Origin: a bacterium
GTDB lineage: Bacteria; Patescibacteriota; Minisyncoccia; Moranbacterales; UBA2206
Length of the DNA stretch: 34,438 nucleotides
Direction: 5' to 3'
Assembly: GCA_029567195.1 (NCBI GenBank)
Contig: JAKQLJ010000027.1
Location: 1 to 34,438, forward strand
In this document: positions 5,670 to 13,936 of the stretch, one piece after another
Layout: each line of letters opens with the position of its first letter
Position numbering within the stretch: position 1 is the stretch's first letter
Notes under the pieces: model-generated
The model's database searches: none
The model's input: only the letters and a program-made list of their open reading frames with translations
What the model was told of the DNA's origin: nothing
Program-made: the position numbers and the translations under genes

Positions 5670-6578
5670 TTATATCTTAAGATACCGCCTTATGGCAATC
5701 ATCGAGCTGACAACGCCCAAAAATGCTCCCACTATAAGTTGAATGCCCAAAAGATACAGGATGTTTCCGGTAAAAGCGGTAGAGATAATTTCCTTGGGAA
5801 TGACGGATGAAATTTGCGGAACGATAAAATTAAGGGTGATAAAAACAAAAAGAGTAGAAAGAATAAGGGCGATAACCGCATAGATAATTCCTTCAAAAAT
5901 AAACGGCAACCTGATAAACATATTGGAAGCTCCCACCAGCCGCATCACTTCAATTTCGCTTTTGTGGGTATAGATGGTAATCCTGATGGTATTAAAAGTA
6001 ATGAGAATGGAAATGACAGCGAAGAGGATGGCCAAACTCAAACCGATTCTTTTTGTCTCCCCGATCAGCCGATTAAGTTTTTCGATTATTTCCTTGTTCT
6101 TTCCGTAATTTACCCGACTGACGTCATCCTTAAAGGAAGCTTCTTTCACATAATTGGCAATAGCTTCATATTTTGCCGGATCATTTGCTTTTATAACAAG
6201 CGATGCCAGAAGCGGATTGTCTCCCAATTCTTCCAAAGATTTTATGATTACCGGCTCATCGGCATTGTTGCGCTTAAAATTTTCCAACGCTTGGCTTCTG
6301 GTAACATACTCCACTGATTTTACTTCCGAATAACCAGCCAAATCGCTTTTGGCTTTCAAGATGGCTTCTTCTTGAACATCAGTCTTGAAATATACGCTGA
6401 CATTGGCCTTTTCCTGAACATTTTTTAAAATCCCATCGGCTGTCTTGGTTACTACGAACAGAAGACTGACCACAAAAAGAGAAAGAAAAAGCACGGTCAC
6501 GGCGGCCACGCTCAACCAGCCGTTTCGAACAAAGTTTTTTAAACTCTCGCTAAATGTTCTGCCAATAACTAAAAGCAT
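5670..6578 (-). CDS. ftsX: Cell division protein FtsX
   Basis: Membrane subunit of the FtsEX complex, which couples ATP binding by FtsE at the divisome to activation of cell-wall hydrolases outside the cell. The 302 residues show the family layout. A short cytoplasmic N-terminus is followed by a first membrane helix (LSVAAVTVLFLSLFVVSLLF), then an extracytoplasmic domain of about 120 residues, then three helices. The conserved segment SEIEVMRLVGAS lies before the third helix. ftsE lies upstream with an unusually wide 143-bp gap holding a hairpin repeat. The stop codon overlaps a TATAAT sequence (5669-5674, minus strand) that could serve the structured RNA downstream. Confidence 0.95.
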   Translation of the reverse strand: MLLVIGRTFSESLKNFVRNGWLSVAAVTVLFLSLFVVSLLFVVTKTADGILKNVQEKANVSVYFKTDVQEEAILKAKSDLAGYSEVKSVEYVTRSQALENFKRNNADEPVIIKSLEELGDNPLLASLVIKANDPAKYEAIANYVKEASFKDDVSRVNYGKNKEIIEKLNRLIGETKRIGLSLAILFAVISILITFNTIRITIYTHKSEIEVMRLVGASNMFIRLPFIFEGIIYAVIALILSTLFVFITLNFIVPQISSVIPKEIISTAFTGNILYLLGIQLIVGAFLGVVSSMIAIRRYLKI

Positions 6579-6602
6579 ATTTTTTATTTTTATCCTCCGC
6601 CA

Positions 6603-6636
6603 TCGCTTTTTGTCTCGCCAAGGGCGATAAAAGCGA
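6603..6636. repeat. Nested hairpin repeat between ftsE and ftsX
   Basis: Outer arms TCGCTTTT / AAAAGCGA and inner arms TCGCC / GGCGA form a compact palindromic element. It lies in the 143-bp ftsE-ftsX gap, 25 bases upstream of ftsX. It has no T-tail and is probably a small repeat unit. Confidence 0.5.
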
Positions 6637-6721
6637 GAATCTTTTTGGACGGTATCGTTTTTTATCTAAAATTTATTATTTAAACCCGCTGAATTTCAAT
6701 TAAAAACAAAAAATGAGAGAA

Positions 6722-7405
6722 TCAGCTAATTTTATATTTGCCTTTGGCATCATCGGCTATAATTTTTCCCCTTTCCAAAACCACCACTCTTTTGGCGGCT
6801 TTGTTTACAATGTCCTTGTCATGGCTTGCCAAAAGAACGGTTGTGCCCAAATTGTTTATCTTTAAAAGCAATTCCACTATTTCTGCGGAAGAAACCGGAT
6901 CAAGATTTCCCGTCGGTTCATCGGCTACAATCACCAGCGGTTTATGAATCAAGGCTCTGGCCATCGCCACTCTTTGCTGTTCTCCGCCAGAAAGTTCGTG
7001 GGGAAACTTTTCCATCTTTTCCCCCAGCCCCACAATTTCCAAAATTTGCGGCACGTCTTCCAAAATTTCATTTTTTGGTGCTCCGCAAGCTTCCAAGGCA
7101 TAAGCTACGTTTTCAAAAGCGGTTTTCTTAGGCAGCAGTTTAAAATCCTGAAAAACAGTTCCGATATTTCTTCGGTGAAAAGGCAGTTTTCTCCTACTAA
7201 TGGAGTCCAAAGACTTTTCATTAAAATAAACAGCGCCGGCTGTAGGCATTTCTTCGGCATAAACCAATCTTAAGAGAGTTGATTTTCCCGCTCCGCTTTG
7301 GCCGACAATGGAAACAAATTCCCCTTCTTTTATTTCCAGACTGATATCCTCAAGGGCAACAAAATCATCTTTGTATTTTTTGGTAACTTGATCAAATTTA
7401 ATCAT
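6722..7405 (-). CDS. ftsE: Cell division ATP-binding protein FtsE
   Basis: ABC-type ATPase that pairs with FtsX at the division site. The 227 residues are normal length. Walker A is GQSGAGKST, the Q-loop region is FQDFKLLP, the signature is LSGGEQQR, Walker B is [12 protein letters not shown], and the switch His lies in LLASHDKDIV. It lies 35 bases after prfB and upstream of ftsX. The prfB-ftsE-ftsX order is common in Gram-positive bacteria. Confidence 0.96.
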   Translation of the reverse strand: MIKFDQVTKKYKDDFVALEDISLEIKEGEFVSIVGQSGAGKSTLLRLVYAEEMPTAGAVYFNEKSLDSISRRKLPFHRRNIGTVFQDFKLLPKKTAFENVAYALEACGAPKNEILEDVPQILEIVGLGEKMEKFPHELSGGEQQRVAMARALIHKPLVIVADEPTGNLDPVSSAEIVELLLKINNLGTTVLLASHDKDIVNKAAKRVVVLERGKIIADDAKGKYKIS

Positions 7406-7440
7406 AAATGACTTATATCAATTTATATTTTTATTATACA

Positions 7441-8544
7441 CTATTTTTTATTCCATCTCAAATATGCTTCGATAAATCCTTCCAAATTACCGCCGAAAAC
7501 ATCCTCAACATTGGCCGTTTCGTGCTTGGTTCTGTGATCTTTTACTAGTTTATAGGGATGGATGACGTAGGAACGGATCTGGCTTCCCCATTCAGCACTG
7601 GCTTGTTCTCCTCTGATTTTCTTTTTTTCCGCTTCCTTTTCCTCCAGATATTTTTGATGGATTTTGGCGCGCAAAATTTTCATGGCCTGTTCCTTGTTTT
7701 GCAACTGACTTCTTTCATTCTGGCAAGTTACCACGGTATTCGTCGGAAGATGGGTTATTCTCACCGCACTGTCCGTCGTGTTGACGCTTTGCCCGCCGGC
7801 GCCGGAAGACCGGAAAACATCCACCCTGATATCCTGTGGTTTTATCTCCACTTCTTTTATCTCTTCAATTACCGGCAGAACCTCCACCAAAGCAAAAGAA
7901 GTCTGGCGCAAATTATCGGCGTTATATGGAGAAAGTCGCACCAGCCTATGCACTCCGGCCTCACTCTTCATTTTTCCATAGGCGTGAACGCCGGAAATTT
8001 CCAAAGTTGCATTTTTTATTCCCGCTTCCTGCCCTCTCGTTTCGTTTAAAATTTTGGCGCGAAATCCGCTTTTTTCCGCCCATTTTAGATACATTCCTAA
8101 AAGCATCTCCGACCAATCTTGGGCATCTGCTCCGCCAGCTCCGGAATAAATGGACAAAATGACATCGTTCCGGTCATAAACTTCTGAAAAAAGAGTTCTC
8201 GTCTCCAGCTGGTTTATTTTTTCCTCCAAACCCTTAATTTCCTTTTTTGTTTCTTCCATGGAAGCTTTGGCAAAAGAAGAATCCTCTTCCGCCAAATTCA
8301 ATGTTTCTTCCAAATCATTAATCTTATTTTCCGTTTCCTCTGCCTCCAAAAGTTCTTTTTTTGTTTCCTCCAGTTCTTGCATTATTCGGGAAGCCTTTTG
8401 ACTATCGTTCCAGAAATCGGATTTATTTGATGCTTTTTCCAGATTGGAAATTACTTTTCTTTTTTCTTCCATCCCAAACATACTCCGAATATCCGAAGCC
8501 TTCTTTTTGAGTTCATCTAATTTATCTCTTAATTCTTTTATCAT
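7441..8544 (-). CDS. prfB: Peptide chain release factor 2
   Basis: Class I release factor reading UAA and UGA. The 367 residues contain the catalytic GGQ loop (SSGAGGQSVNTTDSA), an N-terminal coiled-coil domain and the codon-recognition domain. The tripeptide that reads the second and third stop-codon bases is SPY here (RLSPYNADNLRQTSF) instead of the usual RF2 SPF. The reading frame is continuous, so the programmed +1 frameshift that many bacteria use to control RF2 is absent. Presence of RF2 fits the use of TGA as stop in this window. It starts 3 bases after the ZIP transporter gene, so the two are co-transcribed. Confidence 0.96.
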   Translation of the reverse strand: MIKELRDKLDELKKKASDIRSMFGMEEKRKVISNLEKASNKSDFWNDSQKASRIMQELEETKKELLEAEETENKINDLEETLNLAEEDSSFAKASMEETKKEIKGLEEKINQLETRTLFSEVYDRNDVILSIYSGAGGADAQDWSEMLLGMYLKWAEKSGFRAKILNETRGQEAGIKNATLEISGVHAYGKMKSEAGVHRLVRLSPYNADNLRQTSFALVEVLPVIEEIKEVEIKPQDIRVDVFRSSGAGGQSVNTTDSAVRITHLPTNTVVTCQNERSQLQNKEQAMKILRAKIHQKYLEEKEAEKKKIRGEQASAEWGSQIRSYVIHPYKLVKDHRTKHETANVEDVFGGNLEGFIEAYLRWNKK

Positions 8545-8547
8545 TTT

Positions 8548-9309
8548 TTAATCAATAACCAACAGTCCGGCCATCAATCCCATCCCCAACACAAAAGCGG
8601 CTGTCTGCCAAAAGCCCTGTTTTACGGTATTATTTTTATGCAACTCCGGTATAAGATCGGTTCCGGCAATATAGATAAACCCTCCAGCTGCAAAAGGAAT
8701 GAGAAAATAAGTAATTTCATCAGCGCTAAAATTTATCACCAGGACAAAAACTGCTCCCAATATCGCCGTCATGGCCGTTAGGAAATTGAAAAGAAGCGCC
8801 TTAGCTTTGGAAAAACCGCCATAAATCAAAGAACCAAAATCTCCGATTTCCTGGGGAATTTCATGAAAAAATACCGCCAAAGTGGTGGCAATTCCCAGCG
8901 GAATGCTGACTAAAAAACTCGCCGCAATTACTATGCCATCTATAAAATTATGGACCATATCGCCAAAAAGAATAACATAGGAAAAAGGATGGGGATGTTC
9001 TTTGCAAGGTTCCAGATGACAATGGCGCCACCGGACAATTTTTTCCAAGATAAAGAAAGTCAAAATTCCCAATAATATGCAAAAAGAACTTTGTATGCTG
9101 TTTTCATTAATGTTGAAAGATTCAGGAATGAGATGAAAAAAAGCGTCTCCTAGAAGTGTTCCGGCAGAAAAACTCACCAAATAAACCAGCGAGTGATAAA
9201 GTTTGTTTTGATTTATAACTAACGTAAAAACACCCAAAAGAGAAATCAGGCTGACTGCAAAAACTGATATTAAAGTATAAGTCCAAACAGAAAACATTGA
9301 TAAAATCAT
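8548..9309 (-). CDS. ZIP family divalent metal transporter
   Basis: Integral membrane protein for uptake of zinc or another divalent metal into the cytoplasm. The 253 residues have about eight hydrophobic segments. The metal-binding motifs of the family are HNFIDG in transmembrane helix 4 and HEIPQEIGD in helix 5. A His/Cys-rich loop (RHCHLEPCKEHPH) lies between helices 3 and 4, as in many ZIPs. A second in-frame ATG four codons downstream is also possible. The gene follows the rubrerythrin by 30 bases and is tightly coupled to prfB. Metal specificity cannot be read from sequence. Confidence 0.9.
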   Translation of the reverse strand: MILSMFSVWTYTLISVFAVSLISLLGVFTLVINQNKLYHSLVYLVSFSAGTLLGDAFFHLIPESFNINENSIQSSFCILLGILTFFILEKIVRWRHCHLEPCKEHPHPFSYVILFGDMVHNFIDGIVIAASFLVSIPLGIATTLAVFFHEIPQEIGDFGSLIYGGFSKAKALLFNFLTAMTAILGAVFVLVINFSADEITYFLIPFAAGGFIYIAGTDLIPELHKNNTVKQGFWQTAAFVLGMGLMAGLLVID

Positions 9310-9339
9310 TTACTAATTTATTTTTTCTGCCTCTCGGCT

Positions 9340-9879
9340 TCAAATATTTTTGTCCTTCGTTCCTATGATGCCTTGAATAAGCTCGATATGGCCAATTTCC
9401 ACCTGCATTAAGGCGCCAAAAAGTTTTCTGATATTATCTTCTGCGGCCTCTGAAGCGAATTTTTTATAAAGCGATGAGGCATGGTCTTCCAATTCTATGG
9501 TTTTTTGAAAATTCTCCAAGTCATCATCGCTGCACATTTCACTGCCTATTTCCGGCAAATCAATCCCTAAAATTTTTGTTGCGATAACGGCATGTTCCAA
9601 TTCCACTTTCGCCAGACGCTTATACATCTTATTTATCTTATATTTCGCCGCTTTTCCAGCCATACAATTATAAATAGCATTGGCCCGCATTTCAAGTTCG
9701 AGAGTTTCCATAAGATTTTTTCGGGAAATTTCGGAAAGTTCCGTTTTTTCACTCACTACCGGCCTTGCCTCATCCGCCGGTTTTATAAAATTATTTTTCG
9801 CTCCGCAAAAAGGACAATCGGACGGTTTTTCGGCCCCAATGTAGGCATCGCCGCAAATTTCGCAAATGTATAGGTTCAT
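9340..9879 (-). CDS. Reverse rubrerythrin (rubredoxin-ferritin-like)
   Basis: Peroxide-reducing non-haem iron protein. It starts with a rubredoxin-type iron site (CEICG at 6-10, CPFCG at 22-26), followed by a four-helix ferritin-like domain. The diiron ligands are plausible in ETLELEMRANAIY, KVELEHAVIA, TIELEDHASSLY and QVEIGHIELI. The rubredoxin part is N-terminal, the reverse of classical rubrerythrin. Such proteins protect anaerobes from oxygen and peroxide, which fits the oxygen-sensitive PFOR encoded nearby. It sits 34 bases after the unknown 441-residue gene and 30 before the ZIP gene. Confidence 0.88.
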   Translation of the reverse strand: MNLYICEICGDAYIGAEKPSDCPFCGAKNNFIKPADEARPVVSEKTELSEISRKNLMETLELEMRANAIYNCMAGKAAKYKINKMYKRLAKVELEHAVIATKILGIDLPEIGSEMCSDDDLENFQKTIELEDHASSLYKKFASEAAEDNIRKLFGALMQVEIGHIELIQGIIGTKDKNI

Positions 9880-9913
9880 AAAATTTAATTAAACATGGTT
9901 AATTCATTATCTT

Positions 9914-11239
9914 TTAGCTATGGCTACTTTTTGATATTTTTTCTTTTTCCTCCGCAGATAAAAGAGGCGCCACTCTTTCCGCTTGTTTATTCACTAACTC
10001 CCGTTTGTTTTGTTCTTTCAAATAAATATTGGACATATCTTGGGGCTTCAATTCCGGAGAAACATCAAAGCTCCTGTTTTCAAAGTCTATGTTATAAATT
10101 AAAATGACCCTGTTTTCTGGGGTTAAAATGAACAATGGCAGTCCCGTTTCATGCGCCGATTTTAATTTGCTCCAGATTGAATCATAGCTGGTTTTTATAT
10201 TCCCTCTCTGATCATAATCATTTTTTAAGTTTGCTCTTGCTCCCGGCTCCTTAGGCAGATCGCCAAAAAACCATTTCAAATATATGCCGGATACTTCAGG
10301 ATTTTCAATCACCAACTCATTGTAATCGCACTGTTTTCTTTTATTTCCCCAGTGGTCAATTTTTATTTCAGCCGCTCCATTATCCTTGTTAATCGCCCTT
10401 TCAATTCCCTTGACGGACCTTACGTTTTCTCCGCCAACAATATGCCTATCCCTTAGGCCATAGGCAACGGTTCCAAGATCGCCTTCCGCTCCCGCCAATA
10501 CTTTTCCCTTGCCCAAAAAAAGCCCGAATCCGCCAGGAGAAAAAGTCCAATCGTTAGTATCGGGCCTCAGAGAAGAAGCAGAAATAGTCGGAGAAAGGCC
10601 GGCAGTTATTTCAATTTGATCCTGAAATCCCAATTCCTTGGTGTTTACCGCCCGATTATTATCAGACGGCTTCCAATCTTCATCTATGATATCGTGAACA
10701 AAAAAACAATTATGTTTTTTAATTAAATTTTTCAAATCTCTGCCCTCGAACTCTTCTTTTTCCTCATCCGTTTTTTCTTTTTCGCCGTTCCTTAAAATTT
10801 CTTCTTCTTTTTTTAGCTTAGCTTGATTTTTAAGAATCAACCCATAAGCGGCAAACATCTCCTTGAAACGCGTCGTTTGCTCTTCTTTTCGCAAAAGAAG
10901 ATCTTTTTCTATTGCTAAATTTTTTTCCAATTCTCTGATTTTCTTATATTCCAAAAGTCTATTTATAAAATTCAACTTTTTGGACTCAATTTCTTCCGAA
11001 ATTGCTTCCACTCTCTCCTTTAGTTCTTTTTCCCCTCGCTTAGCTTCTTGATAGTCGCCTTTGGCAATTTCTCTTTCCACTTTGACTGCCTGTTCCTTTC
11101 CCGAAGAGTCAGAAAACATCGAAATGCTTCTTTTAATATTTTCCTCATTTTCACTTATTCTTCTGTGAGCATCCGATTTTTCACCCAATTCCTGTCTTTC
11201 TGATTTTCCCGGCGTTTGAGCAATTTCTGGCTTAAACAT
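9914..11239 (-). CDS. Unknown protein with N-terminal coiled coil
   Basis: A 441-residue cytosolic protein that I do not recognise. Residues about 20-165 are highly charged (Glu/Lys-rich) and predicted to form long coiled coils. Residues about 170-395 look like a folded globular domain with many Trp, Gly and aromatic residues (NDWTFSPGGFGLFLGKGK, DHWGNKRKQCDYNELVIENP, SGIYLKWFFGDLP). The tail is charged again. There is no signal peptide or membrane segment. The globular part has a faint flavour of nucleotide-binding toxin-like folds, but no catalytic motif is clear, so no function is proposed. It heads the run of rubrerythrin, ZIP and prfB. Confidence 0.85.
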   Translation of the reverse strand: MFKPEIAQTPGKSERQELGEKSDAHRRISENEENIKRSISMFSDSSGKEQAVKVEREIAKGDYQEAKRGEKELKERVEAISEEIESKKLNFINRLLEYKKIRELEKNLAIEKDLLLRKEEQTTRFKEMFAAYGLILKNQAKLKKEEEILRNGEKEKTDEEKEEFEGRDLKNLIKKHNCFFVHDIIDEDWKPSDNNRAVNTKELGFQDQIEITAGLSPTISASSLRPDTNDWTFSPGGFGLFLGKGKVLAGAEGDLGTVAYGLRDRHIVGGENVRSVKGIERAINKDNGAAEIKIDHWGNKRKQCDYNELVIENPEVSGIYLKWFFGDLPKEPGARANLKNDYDQRGNIKTSYDSIWSKLKSAHETGLPLFILTPENRVILIYNIDFENRSFDVSPELKPQDMSNIYLKEQNKRELVNKQAERVAPLLSAEEKEKISKSSHS

Positions 11240-11287
11240 ATTGTTTTATTCTAAAATTTATCCTAATATAAATTAGTGCCATCCTAG

Positions 11288-11326
11288 CCCCGACGTAAAG
11301 TCGGGGTCCCGACCGAAGCGTCGGGA
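11288..11326. repeat. Two adjacent palindromes before tRNA-Thr
   Basis: CCCCGAC / GTCGGGG (11288-11306) and TCCCGAC / GTCGGGA (11307-11326) are two abutting perfect hairpins with related sequence, typical of REP units. They lie 12 bases before the tRNA, between divergent transcripts. Confidence 0.6.
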
Positions 11327-11338
11327 CTCAATTCACTT

Positions 11339-11411
11339 GCCCTCTTAGCTCAGCTGGTAGAGCAACGCATTCGTAACGCGTAGGTCGTCGGTTCGAATCC
11401 GACAGAGGGCT
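11339..11411 (+). tRNA. tRNA-Thr (anticodon CGT)
   Basis: A 73-nt cloverleaf: acceptor GCCCTCT / AGAGGGC, D-arm GCTC-AGCTGGTAGA-GC, anticodon loop TTCGTAA with anticodon CGT, variable loop AGGTC, T-arm GTCGG-TTCGAAT-CCGAC, discriminator T. One mismatch (A-C) closes the anticodon loop. CCA is not encoded. Confidence 0.95.
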
Positions 11412-11439
11412 CAGGCTTAGGCAGGCGGGGCAATGGTAT

Positions 11440-11535
11440 TCCGCCAAAGGCGGATAAACTCCAGCCGTAGGTTACCAATTCCCTGTCGCCTATCTGCCTA
11501 CAGGCAGGCCTGTGGCGAAAATCCGACAGAAGGCT
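11440..11535 (+). pseudogene. Decayed 3' tRNA fragment with palindrome inserted
   Basis: AATCCGACAGAAGGCT at 11520-11535 matches the 3' end of tRNA-Thr (11396-11411) at 15 of 16 bases. A few bases similar to the tRNA anticodon-side strand (GTAGGT) lie about 60 bases before it. Between them, at the position of the T-loop, is a palindrome (CTGCCT at 11494-11499 with AGGCAG at 11502-11507). This looks like a partial tRNA duplicate broken by a small repeat. An att-type duplication is the alternative. The rest of 11412-11578 holds a further hairpin (CCGCC-AAA-GGCGG) and no gene. Confidence 0.45.
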
Positions 11536-11578
11536 TAAATATAAAAAGCTTTTTTTATTTTGGATAAGAAAACTATCT

Positions 11579-12481
11579 TTATTCCACTAAACTAGCCAAT
11601 CTTCTAAATTCCGCATCAACCATTTTCTGGATCTGCCCGATGACCGGTTTGTTTTTTTCACTGAATAAGTGCTTGAATCTTCCCTGGGTTTTCAAAAATT
11701 CCTCCACCGGTTTTGGTTTTTCTGTCGCCCAATTTATTTTATACTTTCCTTTTTCAATTTCATAAAGCGGCCAAAAATTGGTTTCAGTCGCCAATTTGGC
11801 AATACTCACAAACTGGGAAGTAGGAAATTTCCAATTATTGGTGCAGGGAGAAAAAACCAAAAGAAAAGTCGGGCCTTCCGTTTCCAAAGCCTTCCTGGCT
11901 TTTTTCTTGAGATCAGGAAGATATGCCACATTGGCCTGGGCGGCATACGGCACTCCATGAGCCGCGGCAATGTCCATCAGATTTTTCCTAACTTCCATTT
12001 TTCCGAATGACATTTTGCCGGAAGGTGTTGTTTCTGTTGCCGCGCCAAAAGGTGTGGCACTTGACCTCTGGTTGCCGGTGTTCATATACCCGCCATTGTC
12101 ATAACAGACATAAAGAAAATTATGTCCGCGCTCCAATGCTCCAGAAAGTGATTGAAAACCGATGTCATAAGTCCCGCCATCTCCGGCAAAGGTAACAAAT
12201 TTTATTTCTTTTTTAATTTTTCCTTTTTTCTTTAAAATTTTATACGCCCTTTCCACACCGGAAATAGTCGCCGCCGCATTTTCAAAAGCATTGTGTATAT
12301 AGGGCACTTTCCAGGCAGTGTAGGGATAGAGAGTGGAGGTTACTTCCAAACATCCGGTGGCATTGGAAATCACTACCGGCACATCCGATTCACCCAAAAT
12401 CGTCCGAACAATTGTCGGAAAAGCGCAACCGGCGCAAGCGCTGTGTCCGGAAGCTAAATTTTTTGTCAGTTCTTTGTTCAT
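11579..12481 (-). CDS. porB: Pyruvate:ferredoxin oxidoreductase, beta subunit
   Basis: Thiamine-diphosphate subunit of the four-subunit PFOR, which oxidises pyruvate to acetyl-CoA and CO2 and reduces ferredoxin. In 300 residues, the TPP-binding motif starts at GDGGTYDIG (about 100-108) and ends at CYDNGGYMNTGNQ. Cysteines C16, C19, C44 and C213 match the ligands of the beta-subunit iron-sulfur cluster. Last gene of the porGDAB operon, 30 bases after porA. The annotation as pyruvate-specific rather than another 2-oxoacid rests on operon layout and overall similarity. Confidence 0.93.
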   Translation of the reverse strand: MNKELTKNLASGHSACAGCAFPTIVRTILGESDVPVVISNATGCLEVTSTLYPYTAWKVPYIHNAFENAAATISGVERAYKILKKKGKIKKEIKFVTFAGDGGTYDIGFQSLSGALERGHNFLYVCYDNGGYMNTGNQRSSATPFGAATETTPSGKMSFGKMEVRKNLMDIAAAHGVPYAAQANVAYLPDLKKKARKALETEGPTFLLVFSPCTNNWKFPTSQFVSIAKLATETNFWPLYEIEKGKYKINWATEKPKPVEEFLKTQGRFKHLFSEKNKPVIGQIQKMVDAEFRRLASLVE

Positions 12482-12511
12482 GAAATTCTTTACTAATTAT
12501 CAATATGCCAA

Positions 12512-13651
12512 TTAAAGCAGATAACCGCTTTGGTTGTCACCCTTAACCAGATCCATTATCTGTTTTTGAAAGGTATCCCGACCGCCCAGACCATAAACAA
12601 CACTTTTTACTTTTTTTCCTATGGAATGGGAAATCTCCGAAGCCAAAACTTGTTTCGTTCCAAAAGCCAAATTCCTGTCCAGGACAATTACTTCCTTGGT
12701 ATCCTTCAGCGCTTTTTTTACCTCTTCATAAGGAAACGGACGAAACAGACTGATTTCCAGAAGCCCGACTTTTTCTCCGTCTTCCCGCAACTTATCAATG
12801 GCATCTTTTATAGTGCCGCCAACCGAGCCCATGGCCACCAAAATCTTTTCAGCATCTTCCAGTTTATATTTCTCGATTTTTTTATACGACCTTCCGGAAA
12901 TATGCCCGTATTCTTCATAAATTTTTTCCAATTCTCCTTCAACCGTATCAAATGCATCTGACAGGTCTTTTCTAAATTCAAAATAGGAGTTTTGAAGAGC
13001 CACCGGCCCGAAGGTTACCGGATTATCAATATCCAACAAATATTTTTCAGGGCTATATTCTCCGACAAATTTCTGAACCGCCTCTTTTTCCAAAATCTCC
13101 ATATTTTCCACCGAATGGGAAGTATTGAATCCGTCCATAATAACCATTACCGGCAATTTCACCTTTTCCGCCAATTTCATCCCCACTATTGTTTTATCAT
13201 AAACTTCCTGGGGAGTGGAACAAAAAATTTGCACCCAGCCGGAGTCGCGAGCTCCCATAACATCACTGTGATCGCCGTGAATATTAAGTGGCGCCGCCAA
13301 TGCTCTTGCCGACACCAGCATCAAAATTGGCCGCCTGAGACCGGAAGCGATATAAAGAATTTCGTTCATCAGCGCCAATCCCTGGGAGCTGGTGGCTGTT
13401 ACCGTTCTTGCGCCCGCCGCGCTCGATCCGACGCAAGCCGAAATGGCACTATGTTCCGATTCTACATGAATTACCTCCGTATCAACTTCTCCGTCGCTTT
13501 TGAACTTGGAGAAAACCTCGATTATCGGCGTTTGAGGCGTAATGGGATAGACCGCCATAACGTCGGGATTAATTTGTTTCAAAGCTTCCGCCGCCGCGTA
13601 TCCACCAGTAAGAGCTAACTTTTTTGAATTTTTCGTCATATTTTTATACAT
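12512..13651 (-). CDS. porA: Pyruvate:ferredoxin oxidoreductase, alpha subunit
   Basis: Catalytic alpha subunit with the pyrimidine-binding side of the TPP site. In 379 residues, the family motifs YPITPQTPI, VESEHSAISACVGSSAAGARTVTATSSQG (positions about 63-91, key ESEHSA) and LNIHGDHSDVMGARDSGW (about 123-140) are present. The C-terminal transketolase-like domain includes LFRPFPYEEV. The first ATG lies one base after the porD stop; an ATG four codons later (before TKNSKK) is an equally good start. It is the third gene of the por operon and translationally coupled to porD. Confidence 0.94.
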   Translation of the reverse strand: MYKNMTKNSKKLALTGGYAAAEALKQINPDVMAVYPITPQTPIIEVFSKFKSDGEVDTEVIHVESEHSAISACVGSSAAGARTVTATSSQGLALMNEILYIASGLRRPILMLVSARALAAPLNIHGDHSDVMGARDSGWVQIFCSTPQEVYDKTIVGMKLAEKVKLPVMVIMDGFNTSHSVENMEILEKEAVQKFVGEYSPEKYLLDIDNPVTFGPVALQNSYFEFRKDLSDAFDTVEGELEKIYEEYGHISGRSYKKIEKYKLEDAEKILVAMGSVGGTIKDAIDKLREDGEKVGLLEISLFRPFPYEEVKKALKDTKEVIVLDRNLAFGTKQVLASEISHSIGKKVKSVVYGLGGRDTFQKQIMDLVKGDNQSGYLL

Positions 13652-13652
13652 G

Positions 13653-13913
13653 CTACTTCTTCATAAATATGGCTTTTACCGGGCAAACTTCCGCACAGAC
13701 GCCGCAACCTTTGCAATATTCATAATCAATATCCGCCTTTGCTTTTTTTTGGCCTTGTCCTCTTTTCATTTCAATCGCCGCTTCCGGACAAAACGGAACA
13801 CAAGTGGCACAGCCAATGCATTTTTCTTTGTCCACTTCCGGTTTCATATACCGCCAATTGCCGGTTTTCGGAGCTTTTTTTATGTCGTGTTGTATGATTG
13901 CGCCTTCTTCCAT
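13653..13913 (-). CDS. porD: Pyruvate:ferredoxin oxidoreductase, delta subunit
   Basis: Ferredoxin-like subunit that carries electrons from the TPP site to external ferredoxin. In 86 residues, two classical [4Fe-4S] motifs are complete: C32, C35, C38, C42 (CIGCATCVPFCP) and C67, C70, C73, C77 (CKGCGVCAEVCP). An N-terminal extension includes GNWRYMKPEVD, usual for PorD. It lies 23 bases after porG and 1 base before porA. Confidence 0.95.
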   Translation of the reverse strand: MEEGAIIQHDIKKAPKTGNWRYMKPEVDKEKCIGCATCVPFCPEAAIEMKRGQGQKKAKADIDYEYCKGCGVCAEVCPVKAIFMKK

Positions 13914-13936
13914 GGTATTCTCTACTAATTACTAGT

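Noticed and set aside
12992-13618. Plus-strand open frame of about 208 codons opposite porA
   Set aside because: It is a shadow of the well-supported porA gene; the Phe/His/Arg-rich product matches no known pattern.
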